From: an uncultured Pelagibacteraceae bacterium | GTDB lineage: Bacteria; Pseudomonadota; Alphaproteobacteria; Pelagibacterales; Pelagibacteraceae | Reading direction: 5' to 3' | Assembly (NCBI GenBank): GCA_902624075.1 | Contig: CACNWC010000001.1 | Coordinates: forward strand, 92,120 to 156,119 | DNA length: 64,000 bases | Part shown: positions 29,111 through 39,233 of the stretch, piece by piece | Position numbering within the stretch: the first letter of the stretch is position 1 | Layout: every line of letters starts with the position of its first letter | The notes under the pieces: model-generated | Databases searched by the model: none | What the model was told of the DNA's origin: nothing | Seen by the model: only the letters and a program-made list of their open reading frames with translations | Made by a program: the position numbers and the translations under genes

Positions 29111-30696
29111 GAAATATTCTCATTTTGCTTCTTAGAAATACCTGAAATAAAAATATTTTGATTTTCAGTATAAGAATTTTTTTTACCGAAATACAGACCA
29201 TTATCAATATTTATCTCAAAATTTTCGCAAGTAAACTTCCAACCTTCATTTAGTAATTCAATTAAAATATTTTTGTTATCTTGAGTTTTCATCAATTTTA
29301 CTCCAGGTTCCATATGAAATCTGATATCAAATTTTAAATTATAGTTTGTTTTTTTTTGAATAATCTTATCTATACCCTTAAATACCATTTGATCTGGATA
29401 AAATTCTATTTCTCTTTCATGAATTGAATTATATTTTTTTAGATAACCATCATGAGAAACTTTAATTTTCCAATAACTTTTTTCATATACAATATGTTTA
29501 TTTATAATTTTTAAACCTTTTTTAATATACCATGAGTTATTTATTTTATTAAAACTACACGATGATTGATCATCAATAACCAGTGTACTTTGCGTGGCTG
29601 TAGATCGTGATAATTTACAAAGTTTATCATTATCTTTATTATAAAAACCACAGTTGCTTATTAGTTTTTTTCCGTTCGAAATTATTTCAAAAGACGAAGC
29701 ACCAGATTGATAATGATTAGAAAATTTTAGATTTGGTGAAAAACCAGCATCTAATGATAAACAAATTTTTTTATTATTTAAAATAATATATCCACCTAAT
29801 TCATGATTTTCATTTTTAAATTTATATCCTAATCTTTTCAAATAATTATCAAATTCAAGGTTATTTGAAATATTATTACCATTAAATAACATATCCGAAT
29901 TTATATTTTGCCATGCAAAAGCGTATCCTTGTCCTAAATAATAAATTGTTTCGTCTATTTGTTCAGGGATAGGTCTCTGAGATTCTTTAAACCACTCTCT
30001 TATTAATACAAAATATTTTAGTTGAAAAATCAATTGTTTAATACTTCTTGATTTTGGAAAACCTATTTCATCTAAAGATGATTTTGAGATTTTCTTTAAA
30101 ATATTTAAACCATATGAGAGATAATTTTTTTCATTTTGATAACAGAGTCCAACTAATATGATTGCAGCACAGCCAACTAATTTATCATCAAATAATTTTG
30201 AATTTCTAATTTCATTAATAAGGTGGTTTGTTTGTTTTTTTATAATTTGATTAAATTCATCATTAAAATTCTCATCACTTCCCTCTAAAGTTAAACTATG
30301 ACAAGATAACCATGAAATTATTCTTTTCGCTGTTAAATCGAATTCCCAGTTGTCACTATTAAACTTATAATTAATTTTTATCCAATTTTTTAAAACTGAT
30401 TGAGTAATTTTTTTAGAAGACTTTAAATCTAAACTAAATAACCAATAAAAACTGTTTAATTTTTTTAATTCTCTAAAACTAGTTTTCTTATTTAACCATA
30501 TTTCATCAATTGCATAATCTTCAATTTTTACTTTCTTTTTATACTTAATAATTGAGAAAAGTAGATGTGGACTTGGTTTATATTTTAAATTTTGATTATC
30601 AATCTTAGAAATTTTTTTATTGTAAAAGGTAGAGTTTAAATAAATTTTTTTAAATTTTTTTAAAATATTAAAAAAAAATTGATTTAAATAAATCAT
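29086..30696 (-). CDS. heparinase II/III family protein
   Basis: ORF; DNWEFDLTAKRIISWLSCHSL, IILVGLC, SLDAGFSPNLKFSNHYQSGASSFEIISNGKKLISNCG, STATQSTLVIDDQSS. Confidence 0.83.
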   Translation of the reverse strand: MIYLNQFFFNILKKFKKIYLNSTFYNKKISKIDNQNLKYKPSPHLLFSIIKYKKKVKIEDYAIDEIWLNKKTSFRELKKLNSFYWLFSLDLKSSKKITQSVLKNWIKINYKFNSDNWEFDLTAKRIISWLSCHSLTLEGSDENFNDEFNQIIKKQTNHLINEIRNSKLFDDKLVGCAAIILVGLCYQNEKNYLSYGLNILKKISKSSLDEIGFPKSRSIKQLIFQLKYFVLIREWFKESQRPIPEQIDETIYYLGQGYAFAWQNINSDMLFNGNNISNNLEFDNYLKRLGYKFKNENHELGGYIILNNKKICLSLDAGFSPNLKFSNHYQSGASSFEIISNGKKLISNCGFYNKDNDKLCKLSRSTATQSTLVIDDQSSCSFNKINNSWYIKKGLKIINKHIVYEKSYWKIKVSHDGYLKKYNSIHEREIEFYPDQMVFKGIDKIIQKKTNYNLKFDIRFHMEPGVKLMKTQDNKNILIELLNEGWKFTCENFEINIDNGLYFGKKNSYTENQNIFISGISKKQNENISWQLAKMK

Positions 30697-30700
30697 TATC

Positions 30701-31360
30701 TTAACTTGATTTTAATAACTCAATATTTTTTTTTATATCTCCATTATTACTTTTAAAAATTGTCGTTCCTGAAACCAATATATTTGCGCCTGCTTGTATT
30801 GCTAATTTTGAATTTTCAAAATTAATTCCACCATCAATTTCAATATCAAAATTTAATTTTTTTTCTTCCCTAATTGTTTTTAACTTTTTAATTTTTTCAA
30901 GTACTTCAGGCATAAACTTTTGTCCCCCAAAGCCTGGGTTTACACTCATTATCAAAATTAGATCAATTTTTTTTAAGTAATTTAAAATTATATCAATTTT
31001 AGTTTCTGGATTAAGAGAGACACCAACCTTTCTTTTTAAATCTTTGATTTTTGAAATAGAAGCATCCAAATTATCTGTAGCTTCAGGATGTACAGTTATA
31101 ATATCAGCACCAGCATTGGAATAATCTTCAATGTATTTATGAACCGGTGAAATCATTAAATGTACATCAAATATTAATGAAGTATATTTTCTAAGTGCTT
31201 TAATTACAGGAGGGCCAATAGTCATGTTTGGAACAAAGTGTCCATCCATCACATCAACATGTATCATGTCAGCACCAGCTTCTTCTAGTCTCTTAATTTC
31301 ATTACCTAATTGACTAAAATCTCCAGATAAAATTGAAGGTGAAATTTGTATTTTTTTCAT
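30701..31360 (-). CDS. rpe: ribulose-phosphate 3-epimerase
   Basis: ORF; ISPSILSGDFSQLGNEIKRLEEAGADMIHVDVMDGHFVPN, ILIMSVNPGFGGQKF. Confidence 0.97.
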   Translation of the reverse strand: MKKIQISPSILSGDFSQLGNEIKRLEEAGADMIHVDVMDGHFVPNMTIGPPVIKALRKYTSLIFDVHLMISPVHKYIEDYSNAGADIITVHPEATDNLDASISKIKDLKRKVGVSLNPETKIDIILNYLKKIDLILIMSVNPGFGGQKFMPEVLEKIKKLKTIREEKKLNFDIEIDGGINFENSKLAIQAGANILVSGTTIFKSNNGDIKKNIELLKSS

Positions 31361-31388
31361 TGATTACTAAATTTACTAGTATCAATTT

Positions 31389-31745
31389 TTAAAATTTAAT
31401 TGAATTAAAAAATTGGTAAATTTGTCTCGAAATTTCACTTTCCAATGGAAAAGACAACATTCCCATAACTGAATAACCTAAAATCCATGGCATTAAGTAA
31501 AATCTTATCATAAAAAAAAACCATGCCACATATAAAGGTATTAAGGGTCCAATAATAAAAGATGGAGTAATTGGTTTAAATACAGTGATCAAAGGATTTG
31601 TAAACTTTACAAATACTTTCATAAAAAAAAATTGCGAGTCTTCTCTTTGAAAAATGTTCATAGCCACTCTTCCAATTAGTGTCCACATAATCACACCGAG
31701 AATATAGTCAATTATATAAACAAGAGGATGAAAATTAGCTGACAT
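31389..31745 (-). CDS. YggT-like membrane protein
   Basis: ORF; several TM segments, VKFTNPLITVFKPITPSFI resembles YggT core. Confidence 0.5.
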   Translation of the reverse strand: MSANFHPLVYIIDYILGVIMWTLIGRVAMNIFQREDSQFFFMKVFVKFTNPLITVFKPITPSFIIGPLIPLYVAWFFFMIRFYLMPWILGYSVMGMLSFPLESEISRQIYQFFNSIKF

Positions 31746-31778
31746 CTAAAATTTATATTGGAAAATTAGAAAAATTAA

Positions 31779-31802
31779 AAGGGGCGAAATTAATCGCCCC
31801 TT
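31779..31802 (-). terminator. probable Rho-independent terminator downstream of the SSS symporter
   Basis: aaGGGGCGAaattaaTCGCCCCtt stem-loop followed on the minus strand by ttttaattttt. Confidence 0.8.
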
Positions 31803-31814
31803 AATTAAGATTTT

Positions 31815-33626
31815 TTATTGTTTGCCAAGGATCGTACGACCTGATGGTACTCGAACCTCATCAACCATTTTTTGTGTCGCTGCGTTTGGTTCCGAAGTAA
31901 TTAAACTTACAACAACCATAGACACTAAGCTGACAGCTGAACCAAAGATACCAAACGTTAACTGTGTAATACCTAAGAATCCACTTCCGCCATTTCTTAC
32001 CCAAATTAGGTAACCAGCACCAGAAATTAATCCTAAAGCCATACCAGCTATAGCACCTTCTCTGTTAGCTCTTTTCCACCATACACCAAGTACAAGTGGG
32101 AAGAATAAACCAGACATCGCAAAGTCAAAAGCCCAGATTACTGAACCTAAGATACCTTGGATTTCCATAGCTGCAATAGTTGCTCCAGCAAAACCAATTA
32201 CTACAAGTAATACCCTTGCAACAACCAGTCGTTTTGCAGTTTCTGCTTTTGGATCAATGATCTTGTAATACAAGTCATGAGATAAAGCATTTGCAATCGC
32301 TAGAATCAAACCATCAGCTGTTGACATGGCAGCAGCCATACCACCAGCAGCAACTAGACCTGAGATTACATATGGTAACCCAGCTATCTCTGGAGTTGCT
32401 AATACAACGGCTTTACCACCCATAAAGAACTCGTTTAATTCAACAGTTCCATTTCCGTTAAAGTCGCTGATAAACATTAAGTTTGCTTGGTTCCAGTTTT
32501 GATACCAATCTATCGCTTGAACGTCTGCTACTGATTTACCGATTATACCAGTTGATAATGTCGGATCCATCAATGACAATTTAGACAGTGTCGCTAACAT
32601 TGGAGCAGAAGAATAAAGTAGGAAGATAAAGAATAATGACCAACCTACTGATTTTCTAGCTGCTTTTACACTTGGAGTAGTGAAATATCTCATCATCACG
32701 TGAGGCAATGAAGCTGTTCCCATCATCATCGCTAGTGCTAATGAAATAAATGCCCAAGGTGTAGCGTTAACCGCTGAGTGAGCTTTAGTTATTCCAGCTA
32801 AGCCTTTTGGTACCATCGCAAGATTCTCTTTCGAGTTTGCAACAAAACCAAACTGCTGTTCTAATTCACCAATTCTAGCTACTTCATCAGCTAACATAAA
32901 GTGTGGGAAGAATCCCGCCCCAATTTTGTTACTGATCCAGAATACTGGAAGTAAGTAAGCTATAATAAGTACGATATATTGTGCAACCTGTGTCCAAGTT
33001 ACTCCTCTCATACCACCTAACATTGAACATAGTAAGATACTTACTAACCCAACATAAACCGCGTATTGAAATGGAATATCTAGAGCAACAGATGCAATAG
33101 TACCTGTAGCGTTAATTTGTGCAGTCACATAAGTAAATGAAGCAACAGTTAATACTATTACCGCAAGCAACCTTGCTAAATTACCACCGTATCTTGTACC
33201 AATAAAATCTGGAACCGTGTAACAGCCAAATTTTCTTAAGTAAGGTGCTAATAAAGATGCAACCAATACATAACCACCAGTCCAACCAACAAGTAGCGCC
33301 ATATAACCATAACCTTTAAAGTAAATACCACCTGCCATTGCAACGAATGATGCACCAGACATCCAGTCTGCTGCGGTAGCCATTCCATTGAATACTGTTG
33401 GTACTTGCCTTCCAGCTACGTAATAAGCATCTGCTTGAGCTGTTCGTGATAGCCAACCAATTATCGCATAAATGGCTACTGTAAAAGCAACGAAACAAAT
33501 TCCTATTACTTTTGCAGACATACCCATTTGTTCTGCGATTGCCATAATAATTATGAAAGCTAAAAATCCACCTGTATAGATTCCATAAACTTTTGGCAAA
33601 TTGTCTATAAAATTACCTTTTATCAT
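31815..33626 (-). CDS. sodium:solute symporter (acetate/monocarboxylate-type, large subunit)
   Basis: ORF; many TM helices, YYVAGRQVPTVFNGMATAADWMSGASFVAMAG, MAAAMSTADGLILAIANALSHDLYYK. Confidence 0.92.
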   Translation of the reverse strand: MIKGNFIDNLPKVYGIYTGGFLAFIIIMAIAEQMGMSAKVIGICFVAFTVAIYAIIGWLSRTAQADAYYVAGRQVPTVFNGMATAADWMSGASFVAMAGGIYFKGYGYMALLVGWTGGYVLVASLLAPYLRKFGCYTVPDFIGTRYGGNLARLLAVIVLTVASFTYVTAQINATGTIASVALDIPFQYAVYVGLVSILLCSMLGGMRGVTWTQVAQYIVLIIAYLLPVFWISNKIGAGFFPHFMLADEVARIGELEQQFGFVANSKENLAMVPKGLAGITKAHSAVNATPWAFISLALAMMMGTASLPHVMMRYFTTPSVKAARKSVGWSLFFIFLLYSSAPMLATLSKLSLMDPTLSTGIIGKSVADVQAIDWYQNWNQANLMFISDFNGNGTVELNEFFMGGKAVVLATPEIAGLPYVISGLVAAGGMAAAMSTADGLILAIANALSHDLYYKIIDPKAETAKRLVVARVLLVVIGFAGATIAAMEIQGILGSVIWAFDFAMSGLFFPLVLGVWWKRANREGAIAGMALGLISGAGYLIWVRNGGSGFLGITQLTFGIFGSAVSLVSMVVVSLITSEPNAATQKMVDEVRVPSGRTILGKQ

Positions 33627-33886
33627 TAGTCGTCTCCTCTCTCACTGAAGCCGAATTCCTCATCAATTTTTTCTTGTCTATTCGCAAACCAGAAAATTAA
33701 GATTACGAAAATTCCAAGAGAACCCTGACAAGTGAACCAATAAGTTAACGGATAACCAAATGGTCCAGTAACTTCGTTCATTTCTGCTCCGAAAAGGAAG
33801 ATGCCAATTGAGAATACAAACCAAATTGCTAAAGTAACCATTAGCAATCCCCTGGTTTTTTCCCAGTGTTGTTCTTGTTTTGACAT
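33626..33886 (-). CDS. DUF4212 small subunit of sodium:solute symporter
   Basis: ORF; two TM segments, FGYPLTYWFTCQGSLGIFVILIFWFANRQEKIDEEFG; overlaps start of the large subunit. Confidence 0.88.
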   Translation of the reverse strand: MSKQEQHWEKTRGLLMVTLAIWFVFSIGIFLFGAEMNEVTGPFGYPLTYWFTCQGSLGIFVILIFWFANRQEKIDEEFGFSERGDD

Positions 33887-34011
33887 TATATACCTCTCTC
33901 TTTTAGTTATAACTGGCCGAAATCATAACCATTATGAAATAGATTCAAAGTATTAAAATTGTTAAAAATTAACGCTTTTTTGGGGTATAAATATGCAAAA
34001 GAGCGCATATT

Positions 34012-34635
34012 ATGTCAAAATATAAATTATCCTGGAAAGACTTAACTTGGAATGATTTTAAGGTTTATTTTTTTGCATTATTTAAAGCTTTTATTCCTAA
34101 AAAAAAAATTAAGAATGTAGATGATCTTGAGACATTCATTCAAGCAAGGTCAGCTTGGGTTTCACAAGTAACTCTATATGGGTATTTAAAGACAAGAATG
34201 GGAACAAGATATGTTCTTCATTTTGAAAATGATGAATTTATGTCCTCTGTTAATTTAGCTAAATGGAATATCTATGCAGTTGCCCTACAGGATCTTACTT
34301 TTTTTACATTTTCTTATTTGAAAGCTAACTATCATTACAATGAAACAAATAATGCTCAAGAAATATTTCTTAAAATTTTAGACGATGAAATATCAAATAA
34401 GATGCCTATAGATATCATAGAAAAAGCTAAAAAAAATTTTAGTGAAAGATTTCAAAAAATGAATTGGGAAAATTATTATAATGATCTTCCATTTAATCCA
34501 AGTGCGTTGTCTTTGTATGAATGGGCCCCCATTGCTGAGGATTTAAAAAAACTTGATCGTAAAATAGTTTTGAATTCCGTAATTTTAAAATGGGATATAG
34601 TAAAGAAGGAATTTAAAGAGAGAATAAATATTTAA
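34012..34635 (+). CDS. conserved hypothetical protein
   Basis: ORF, 207 aa, no recognised catalytic motif ([33 protein letters not shown]). Confidence 0.7.
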   Translation: MSKYKLSWKDLTWNDFKVYFFALFKAFIPKKKIKNVDDLETFIQARSAWVSQVTLYGYLKTRMGTRYVLHFENDEFMSSVNLAKWNIYAVALQDLTFFTFSYLKANYHYNETNNAQEIFLKILDDEISNKMPIDIIEKAKKNFSERFQKMNWENYYNDLPFNPSALSLYEWAPIAEDLKKLDRKIVLNSVILKWDIVKKEFKERINI

Positions 34636-36749
34636 ATATTTTTTCTATTTTCTACAAGACTATCAACAACAGTCGGGTCAGCCAATGTAGTTGTGTCTCC
34701 CAATTGGTCCTGTTCGTTGGCAGCAATCTTTCTTAAAATTCTTCTCATTATTTTTCCAGATCTTGTTTTAGGCAGACCAGTAGTAAAATGAATTAAGTCT
34801 GGTGTAGCCAATGGTCCAATTTGCTTTCTAACCCAAAGTTTTAAATCTCTTTCTAATTCACCGGTTTCTATTTCTCCCGCATTTAAAGTGACGTAACAAT
34901 ATAAACCATTTCCTTTAATATCATGTGGATAACCAACAACAGCAGCTTCTGCTACTTTTGGATGTGCTACAAACGCACTTTCTATTTCTGCGGTACCAAG
35001 ATTATGACCAGAAACAATAATTACATCATCTACTCTTCCTGTGATCCAATAGTAACCATCTTTATCTCTTCTGCAGCCATCACCAGTAAAATATTTTCCA
35101 TCAAATTGTGAAAAATAAGTATCAATAAATCTTTGATGATCTCCATACACTGTACGCATTTGCCCAGGCCATGATTGAGAAATACATAATCTTCCTTCAC
35201 CAGCTCCTTTAATTTCTCTACCATCTTTATCAACAAGAGAAGGTTTAATTCCATAAAATGGTTTCGTTGCTGAACCTGGCTTAAGAGGTATAGCTCCTGT
35301 TTGAGGCGCAATTAAAATTCCACCCGTCTCAGTTTGCCACCAAGTATCAACAATCGGACATTTAGAGTTTCCTACAGTTTTATAATACCACATCCATGCC
35401 TCAGGATTTATTGGTTCACCAACTGTGCCAAGTAATTTTAAGGATTTTCTTGATGTTTTATTAACTGGTTCATCACCTTCTCTCATTAATGCCCTTATTG
35501 CAGTCGGAGCAGTATAAAATGTATTCACTTTATATTTATCAACTATCTGCCACCATCTTGAACTATCAGGATAATTCGGAACACCTTCAAACATTATGGT
35601 TGTTGCTCCATTAGATAGTGGTCCATAAATAATATAGCTATGGCCAGTAACCCAACCAATATCTGCTGTACACCAATAAATATCTTTTGGTCTATAATTA
35701 AAAATATATTGATGAGTCATAGATGCATAAACCATATAACCACCAGTTGTGTGTAATACGCCCTTAGGTTTTCCAGTAGATCCGGATGTATAAAGAATAA
35801 ACAAAGGATCCTCAGCGTTCATTTCCTCTGGATCACAATAATTTGAAACGTCTTTAATTAAATCGTGATACCAAACATCTCTCTCATTATCCCAAAAAAC
35901 ATAATTACCAGTTCTTTTGATTACAATACATTTTTTTACATTAGGGCAATTAGCAAGCGCTTCATCGGTAGTTGCTTTAAGAGGAATAGTTTTACCACCT
36001 CTCACGCCTTCGTCAGCAGTAATTATAAATTCAGACTCGCAATCATTGACTCTTCCCGATATAGACTCTGCAGAGAAACCTCCAAAAATAATTGAGTGAA
36101 TTGCTCCAATCCTTGCACAAGCTAACATTAAAATTGCTAGTTCTGGGATCATGGTCAAGTAAATTGTCACTCGATCACCTTTCTTAATTCCAAGCTTTTT
36201 AAGACCATTTGCTGCTTTAGAAACTTTTTGGTGTAATTGTTTATATGAAATTTTTTGAGTATCTTTTGGATCGTCTCCAACCCAAATAATTGCAGTTTTA
36301 TCTTTTTTATCTTTTAAATGTCTATCAATGCAGTTTGCAGATGCGTTTAATGTTCCATCTTCAAACCACTTAATTCTAACTTCATTTTTACTATATTTTA
36401 CATCTTTAATTTTTTTGTATGGTTTTATCCAAGTAATTCTTTTTCCTTCTTTTTTCCAAAAAGCATTATTATTTTTTATCGATTCATTATATTTTTTTTG
36501 ATATTGGGCCTTGTTTGCAAGACTGCTTTTTATCCACTCCGGTTTAGTTTTAAATATTAATTCTGAAGAAGTGGTGTCAGTTTTTTTTAATTCTTTTGAA
36601 ATTTTTTTTTTTGGTTTAGATTTTCTTTTATTTACTTTTCTTTTGTTTGAAGATCTTTTTTGTACTTTTCTTCTTCTTTTCTTTGAAGATCTCTTTTGTA
36701 TCTTTTTTCTTCTTTTTTTAGTCTTTGATTTTTTCTTTTTTTTTGGCAT
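34632..36749 (-). CDS. acs: acetyl-CoA synthetase with Lys/Arg-rich N-terminal extension
   Basis: [91 protein letters not shown]. Confidence 0.96.
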   Translation of the reverse strand: MPKKKKKSKTKKRRKKIQKRSSKKRRRKVQKRSSNKRKVNKRKSKPKKKISKELKKTDTTSSELIFKTKPEWIKSSLANKAQYQKKYNESIKNNNAFWKKEGKRITWIKPYKKIKDVKYSKNEVRIKWFEDGTLNASANCIDRHLKDKKDKTAIIWVGDDPKDTQKISYKQLHQKVSKAANGLKKLGIKKGDRVTIYLTMIPELAILMLACARIGAIHSIIFGGFSAESISGRVNDCESEFIITADEGVRGGKTIPLKATTDEALANCPNVKKCIVIKRTGNYVFWDNERDVWYHDLIKDVSNYCDPEEMNAEDPLFILYTSGSTGKPKGVLHTTGGYMVYASMTHQYIFNYRPKDIYWCTADIGWVTGHSYIIYGPLSNGATTIMFEGVPNYPDSSRWWQIVDKYKVNTFYTAPTAIRALMREGDEPVNKTSRKSLKLLGTVGEPINPEAWMWYYKTVGNSKCPIVDTWWQTETGGILIAPQTGAIPLKPGSATKPFYGIKPSLVDKDGREIKGAGEGRLCISQSWPGQMRTVYGDHQRFIDTYFSQFDGKYFTGDGCRRDKDGYYWITGRVDDVIIVSGHNLGTAEIESAFVAHPKVAEAAVVGYPHDIKGNGLYCYVTLNAGEIETGELERDLKLWVRKQIGPLATPDLIHFTTGLPKTRSGKIMRRILRKIAANEQDQLGDTTTLADPTVVDSLVENRKNI
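36646..36717. repeat. two tandem imperfect 36-bp units inside the 5' end of acs
   Basis: tttgaagatcttttttgtacttttcttcttcttttc / tttgaagatctcttttgtatcttttttcttcttttt; translate to (K/R)-rich QKRSS units. Confidence 0.8.
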
Positions 36750-36763
36750 AAATAAATTTTATC

Positions 36764-37183
36764 TCAAACTTTACCCATGTTATTTAAAATTTTCCAGCTT
36801 TTAGAATCTATTGGCATAACAGATAATCGACTTTGTTTAATTAATGATAAATGGCTTAATTCCTTATTTTTTTTAATATTTTCAAGCGTAATAGGTCTTT
36901 CAAGTTTTTTAACAAATTTTACAGTAACTGCTACAAACCGACCAGATTGGTCTGTTTTATCTATGTAGGCCTCTTTAATAACTTTAACGATACCAACTAT
37001 CTCTTTACCAATGTTTGAATGATAAAAAAAACACTGATCGCCTCTTTTCATTGATTTTAAATTTTTAGCAGCTTGATAATTTCTAACACCATCCCACGCA
37101 GCCCCTTTGTTTCCAGTTTTTTTTTGTTGATCGATAGACCAAACATCTGGCTCAGATTTTAATAACCAATAATTTTTAGACAT
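36764..37183 (-). CDS. EVE domain protein
   Basis: ORF; YWLLKSEPDVWSIDQQ, GAAWDGVRNYQAAKNLKSMKRGDQCFFYHSNIGKEIVGIVKV. Confidence 0.93.
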   Translation of the reverse strand: MSKNYWLLKSEPDVWSIDQQKKTGNKGAAWDGVRNYQAAKNLKSMKRGDQCFFYHSNIGKEIVGIVKVIKEAYIDKTDQSGRFVAVTVKFVKKLERPITLENIKKNKELSHLSLIKQSRLSVMPIDSKSWKILNNMGKV

Positions 37184-37185
37184 AA

Positions 37186-38259
37186 TTATAGTTTAACTCC
37201 TGCACCTTTTAAAAACACAGCATCTTCATCTAACGGCCATCTTGGTTTTGCAGGATAATCTAATTTATTAAATTTTTTTAATTTATATCTTTCCAATCCA
37301 ACCATTGCGATCATCGCCGCATTATCTCCACAAAACTCAATGGGTGGGAAAATAGGCTTATAATTTTCTTCTTCACAGACTTTAACCAACATTTTTCTAA
37401 TTTCTTTATTTGCTGCAACTCCACCTGCAACAACAAATTTTTTTTCTTTTGTATTAACATGTTTTTCAAATTCTTTAAAAGCTATTTTTGTTTTTTTATT
37501 TAAAATTTCAATTATTGTTTTTTGAAAAGATGCTGCAAGATCAAATTTTTCTTGATCAGTTTTTATTTTTTTTACAATTTTTAATACTGCTGTTTTAAGT
37601 CCTGCAAAAGATAAATTACAACCTCCTTTGTTAAAAATTGGTTTTGGAAGATCATATTTACTTGGATTTCCTTTTTTAGCTAAAATTTCTATTTGTGGAC
37701 CACCGGGAAATTCTATATCTAAAAGTTTTGCAGTCTTATCGAATGCTTCTCCAATAGCATCATCAATAGTTGTTCCAAGTCTTTTATATTCACCTAAATT
37801 TTTTACACATAGATACTGAGAATGTCCCCCTGAAATTAGCAAAAGTAGATATGGATAACTTAATTCTGAATTTAACTTAGGGCTTAAAGCATGACCTTCT
37901 AAATGATTTACAGCAATAAATGGTTTATTCAAAGAAGCTGCAAATGCTTTTCCAAAACTTAATCCAACTGAAAGACAGACAATTAAACCAGGTCCGGCTG
38001 TTGAGGCAACAGCATCTAACTCTTTAATATTAATTCCACTATCATCAATTGCCTTTTTGACAATCCAGTCAATCTTTTCCATATGTGATCTCGCGGCTAG
38101 TTCAGGAACTACCCCACCAAATTCTTTATGAACATCGACTTGGCTAGATACAATATTAGATAGGACAACCGGATTACCTAGATCATTTTCTGATATTATT
38201 GATGCAGCCGTTTCATCGCAGCTTGACTCTATTCCTAGAATTAAGGGTTTTTTACTCAT
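37186..38259 (-). CDS. tsaD: tRNA N6-adenosine threonylcarbamoyltransferase
   Basis: ORF; LGIESSCDETAASII, AVNHLEGHALSP, LLISGGHSQYL, VAGGVAANKEIR. Confidence 0.97.
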   Translation of the reverse strand: MSKKPLILGIESSCDETAASIISENDLGNPVVLSNIVSSQVDVHKEFGGVVPELAARSHMEKIDWIVKKAIDDSGINIKELDAVASTAGPGLIVCLSVGLSFGKAFAASLNKPFIAVNHLEGHALSPKLNSELSYPYLLLLISGGHSQYLCVKNLGEYKRLGTTIDDAIGEAFDKTAKLLDIEFPGGPQIEILAKKGNPSKYDLPKPIFNKGGCNLSFAGLKTAVLKIVKKIKTDQEKFDLAASFQKTIIEILNKKTKIAFKEFEKHVNTKEKKFVVAGGVAANKEIRKMLVKVCEEENYKPIFPPIEFCGDNAAMIAMVGLERYKLKKFNKLDYPAKPRWPLDEDAVFLKGAGVKL

Positions 38260-38314
38260 TCAAATAGTTTTGAATAATTGTACAATCTCAATACAAAAAA
38301 GAAATAAATTTTTA

Positions 38315-39232
38315 ATGAGCAATAAAATAACAATAGGGACTAGAGGTAGTAAATTAGCATTACTCTATGCGCAGAAAGCGAAGAATACTATTCTTCAAAA
38401 CACAAACTTAAGTGACGAAGAAATTGTTATCAAAACAATAACAACTAAAGGTGATCAAATTAAAGATTCAAGGTTATCCGAGTTCGGTGGCAAGGGTTTA
38501 TTTTCAAGTAATATAGAAAGAGAGCTTCAAGAAAAGAATATTGATATAGCGATACACGCATTAAAGGATTTACCAGCGATTGAAACAGATGGTTTATTAA
38601 CTGATAATTTTTTAGAAAGAAACGATCCAAAAGAAATTTTAATTTCCAGAAATAAAAAAAAATTGAGAGATTTAGATACGAAAGCGATTGTGGGAACATC
38701 TTCATATAGACGAGAATTTCAAATAAAAAAAATTCGACCCGATGTTTATTGTAAACTTATTAGAGGCAATGTTGATACAAGAATAAGGAAATTAAAAGAT
38801 GGCTTGTATGATGCAATAATTTTGTCTTATGCAGGAATAAAATATTTAGAACTTGAAAACGAAATTTCAGAAATATTTAAAATTGAAGAAATAATTCCAA
38901 GTGCTGGCCAAGGTATTATTGCGCTTCAATGTAGAGAAGATGATTTGGAGATAATTTCTTTATTAAAAAAAATTAATCATAATGAAACTTATAAAAGAGC
39001 TCATGCAGAAAGAAATATTTTAAAAGTTTTAGAAGGAGATTGTGAAACAGCAATAGGTGCACATTCTGTAATTGATGGAAAAAATATTATTATTGAGGCA
39101 GAGCTATTTTCTTTAGACGGTTCAAAAAGGTTTTATGAAAAAAAAATTGAAAAAATTGAAAAATTCAGAGAAATTGGAAAAGAAATTGGTCAAATTTTAA
39201 AAACCAAATCAAATAATTCGTATAAAAGATAA
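38315..39232 (+). CDS. hemC: porphobilinogen deaminase
   Basis: ORF 38270-39232, likely ATG 38315; ITIGTRGSKLALLYAQ, GKGLFSSNIERELQ, IAIHALKDLPA, GDCETAIGAHS. Confidence 0.95.
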   Translation: MSNKITIGTRGSKLALLYAQKAKNTILQNTNLSDEEIVIKTITTKGDQIKDSRLSEFGGKGLFSSNIERELQEKNIDIAIHALKDLPAIETDGLLTDNFLERNDPKEILISRNKKKLRDLDTKAIVGTSSYRREFQIKKIRPDVYCKLIRGNVDTRIRKLKDGLYDAIILSYAGIKYLELENEISEIFKIEEIIPSAGQGIIALQCREDDLEIISLLKKINHNETYKRAHAERNILKVLEGDCETAIGAHSVIDGKNIIIEAELFSLDGSKRFYEKKIEKIEKFREIGKEIGQILKTKSNNSYKR

Positions 39233-39233
39233 T

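Noticed and set aside
36511-36804. 97-aa plus-strand ORF, Phe/Leu rich
   Set aside because: Antisense of the Lys/Arg-rich acs 5' end; composition is a mirror artefact
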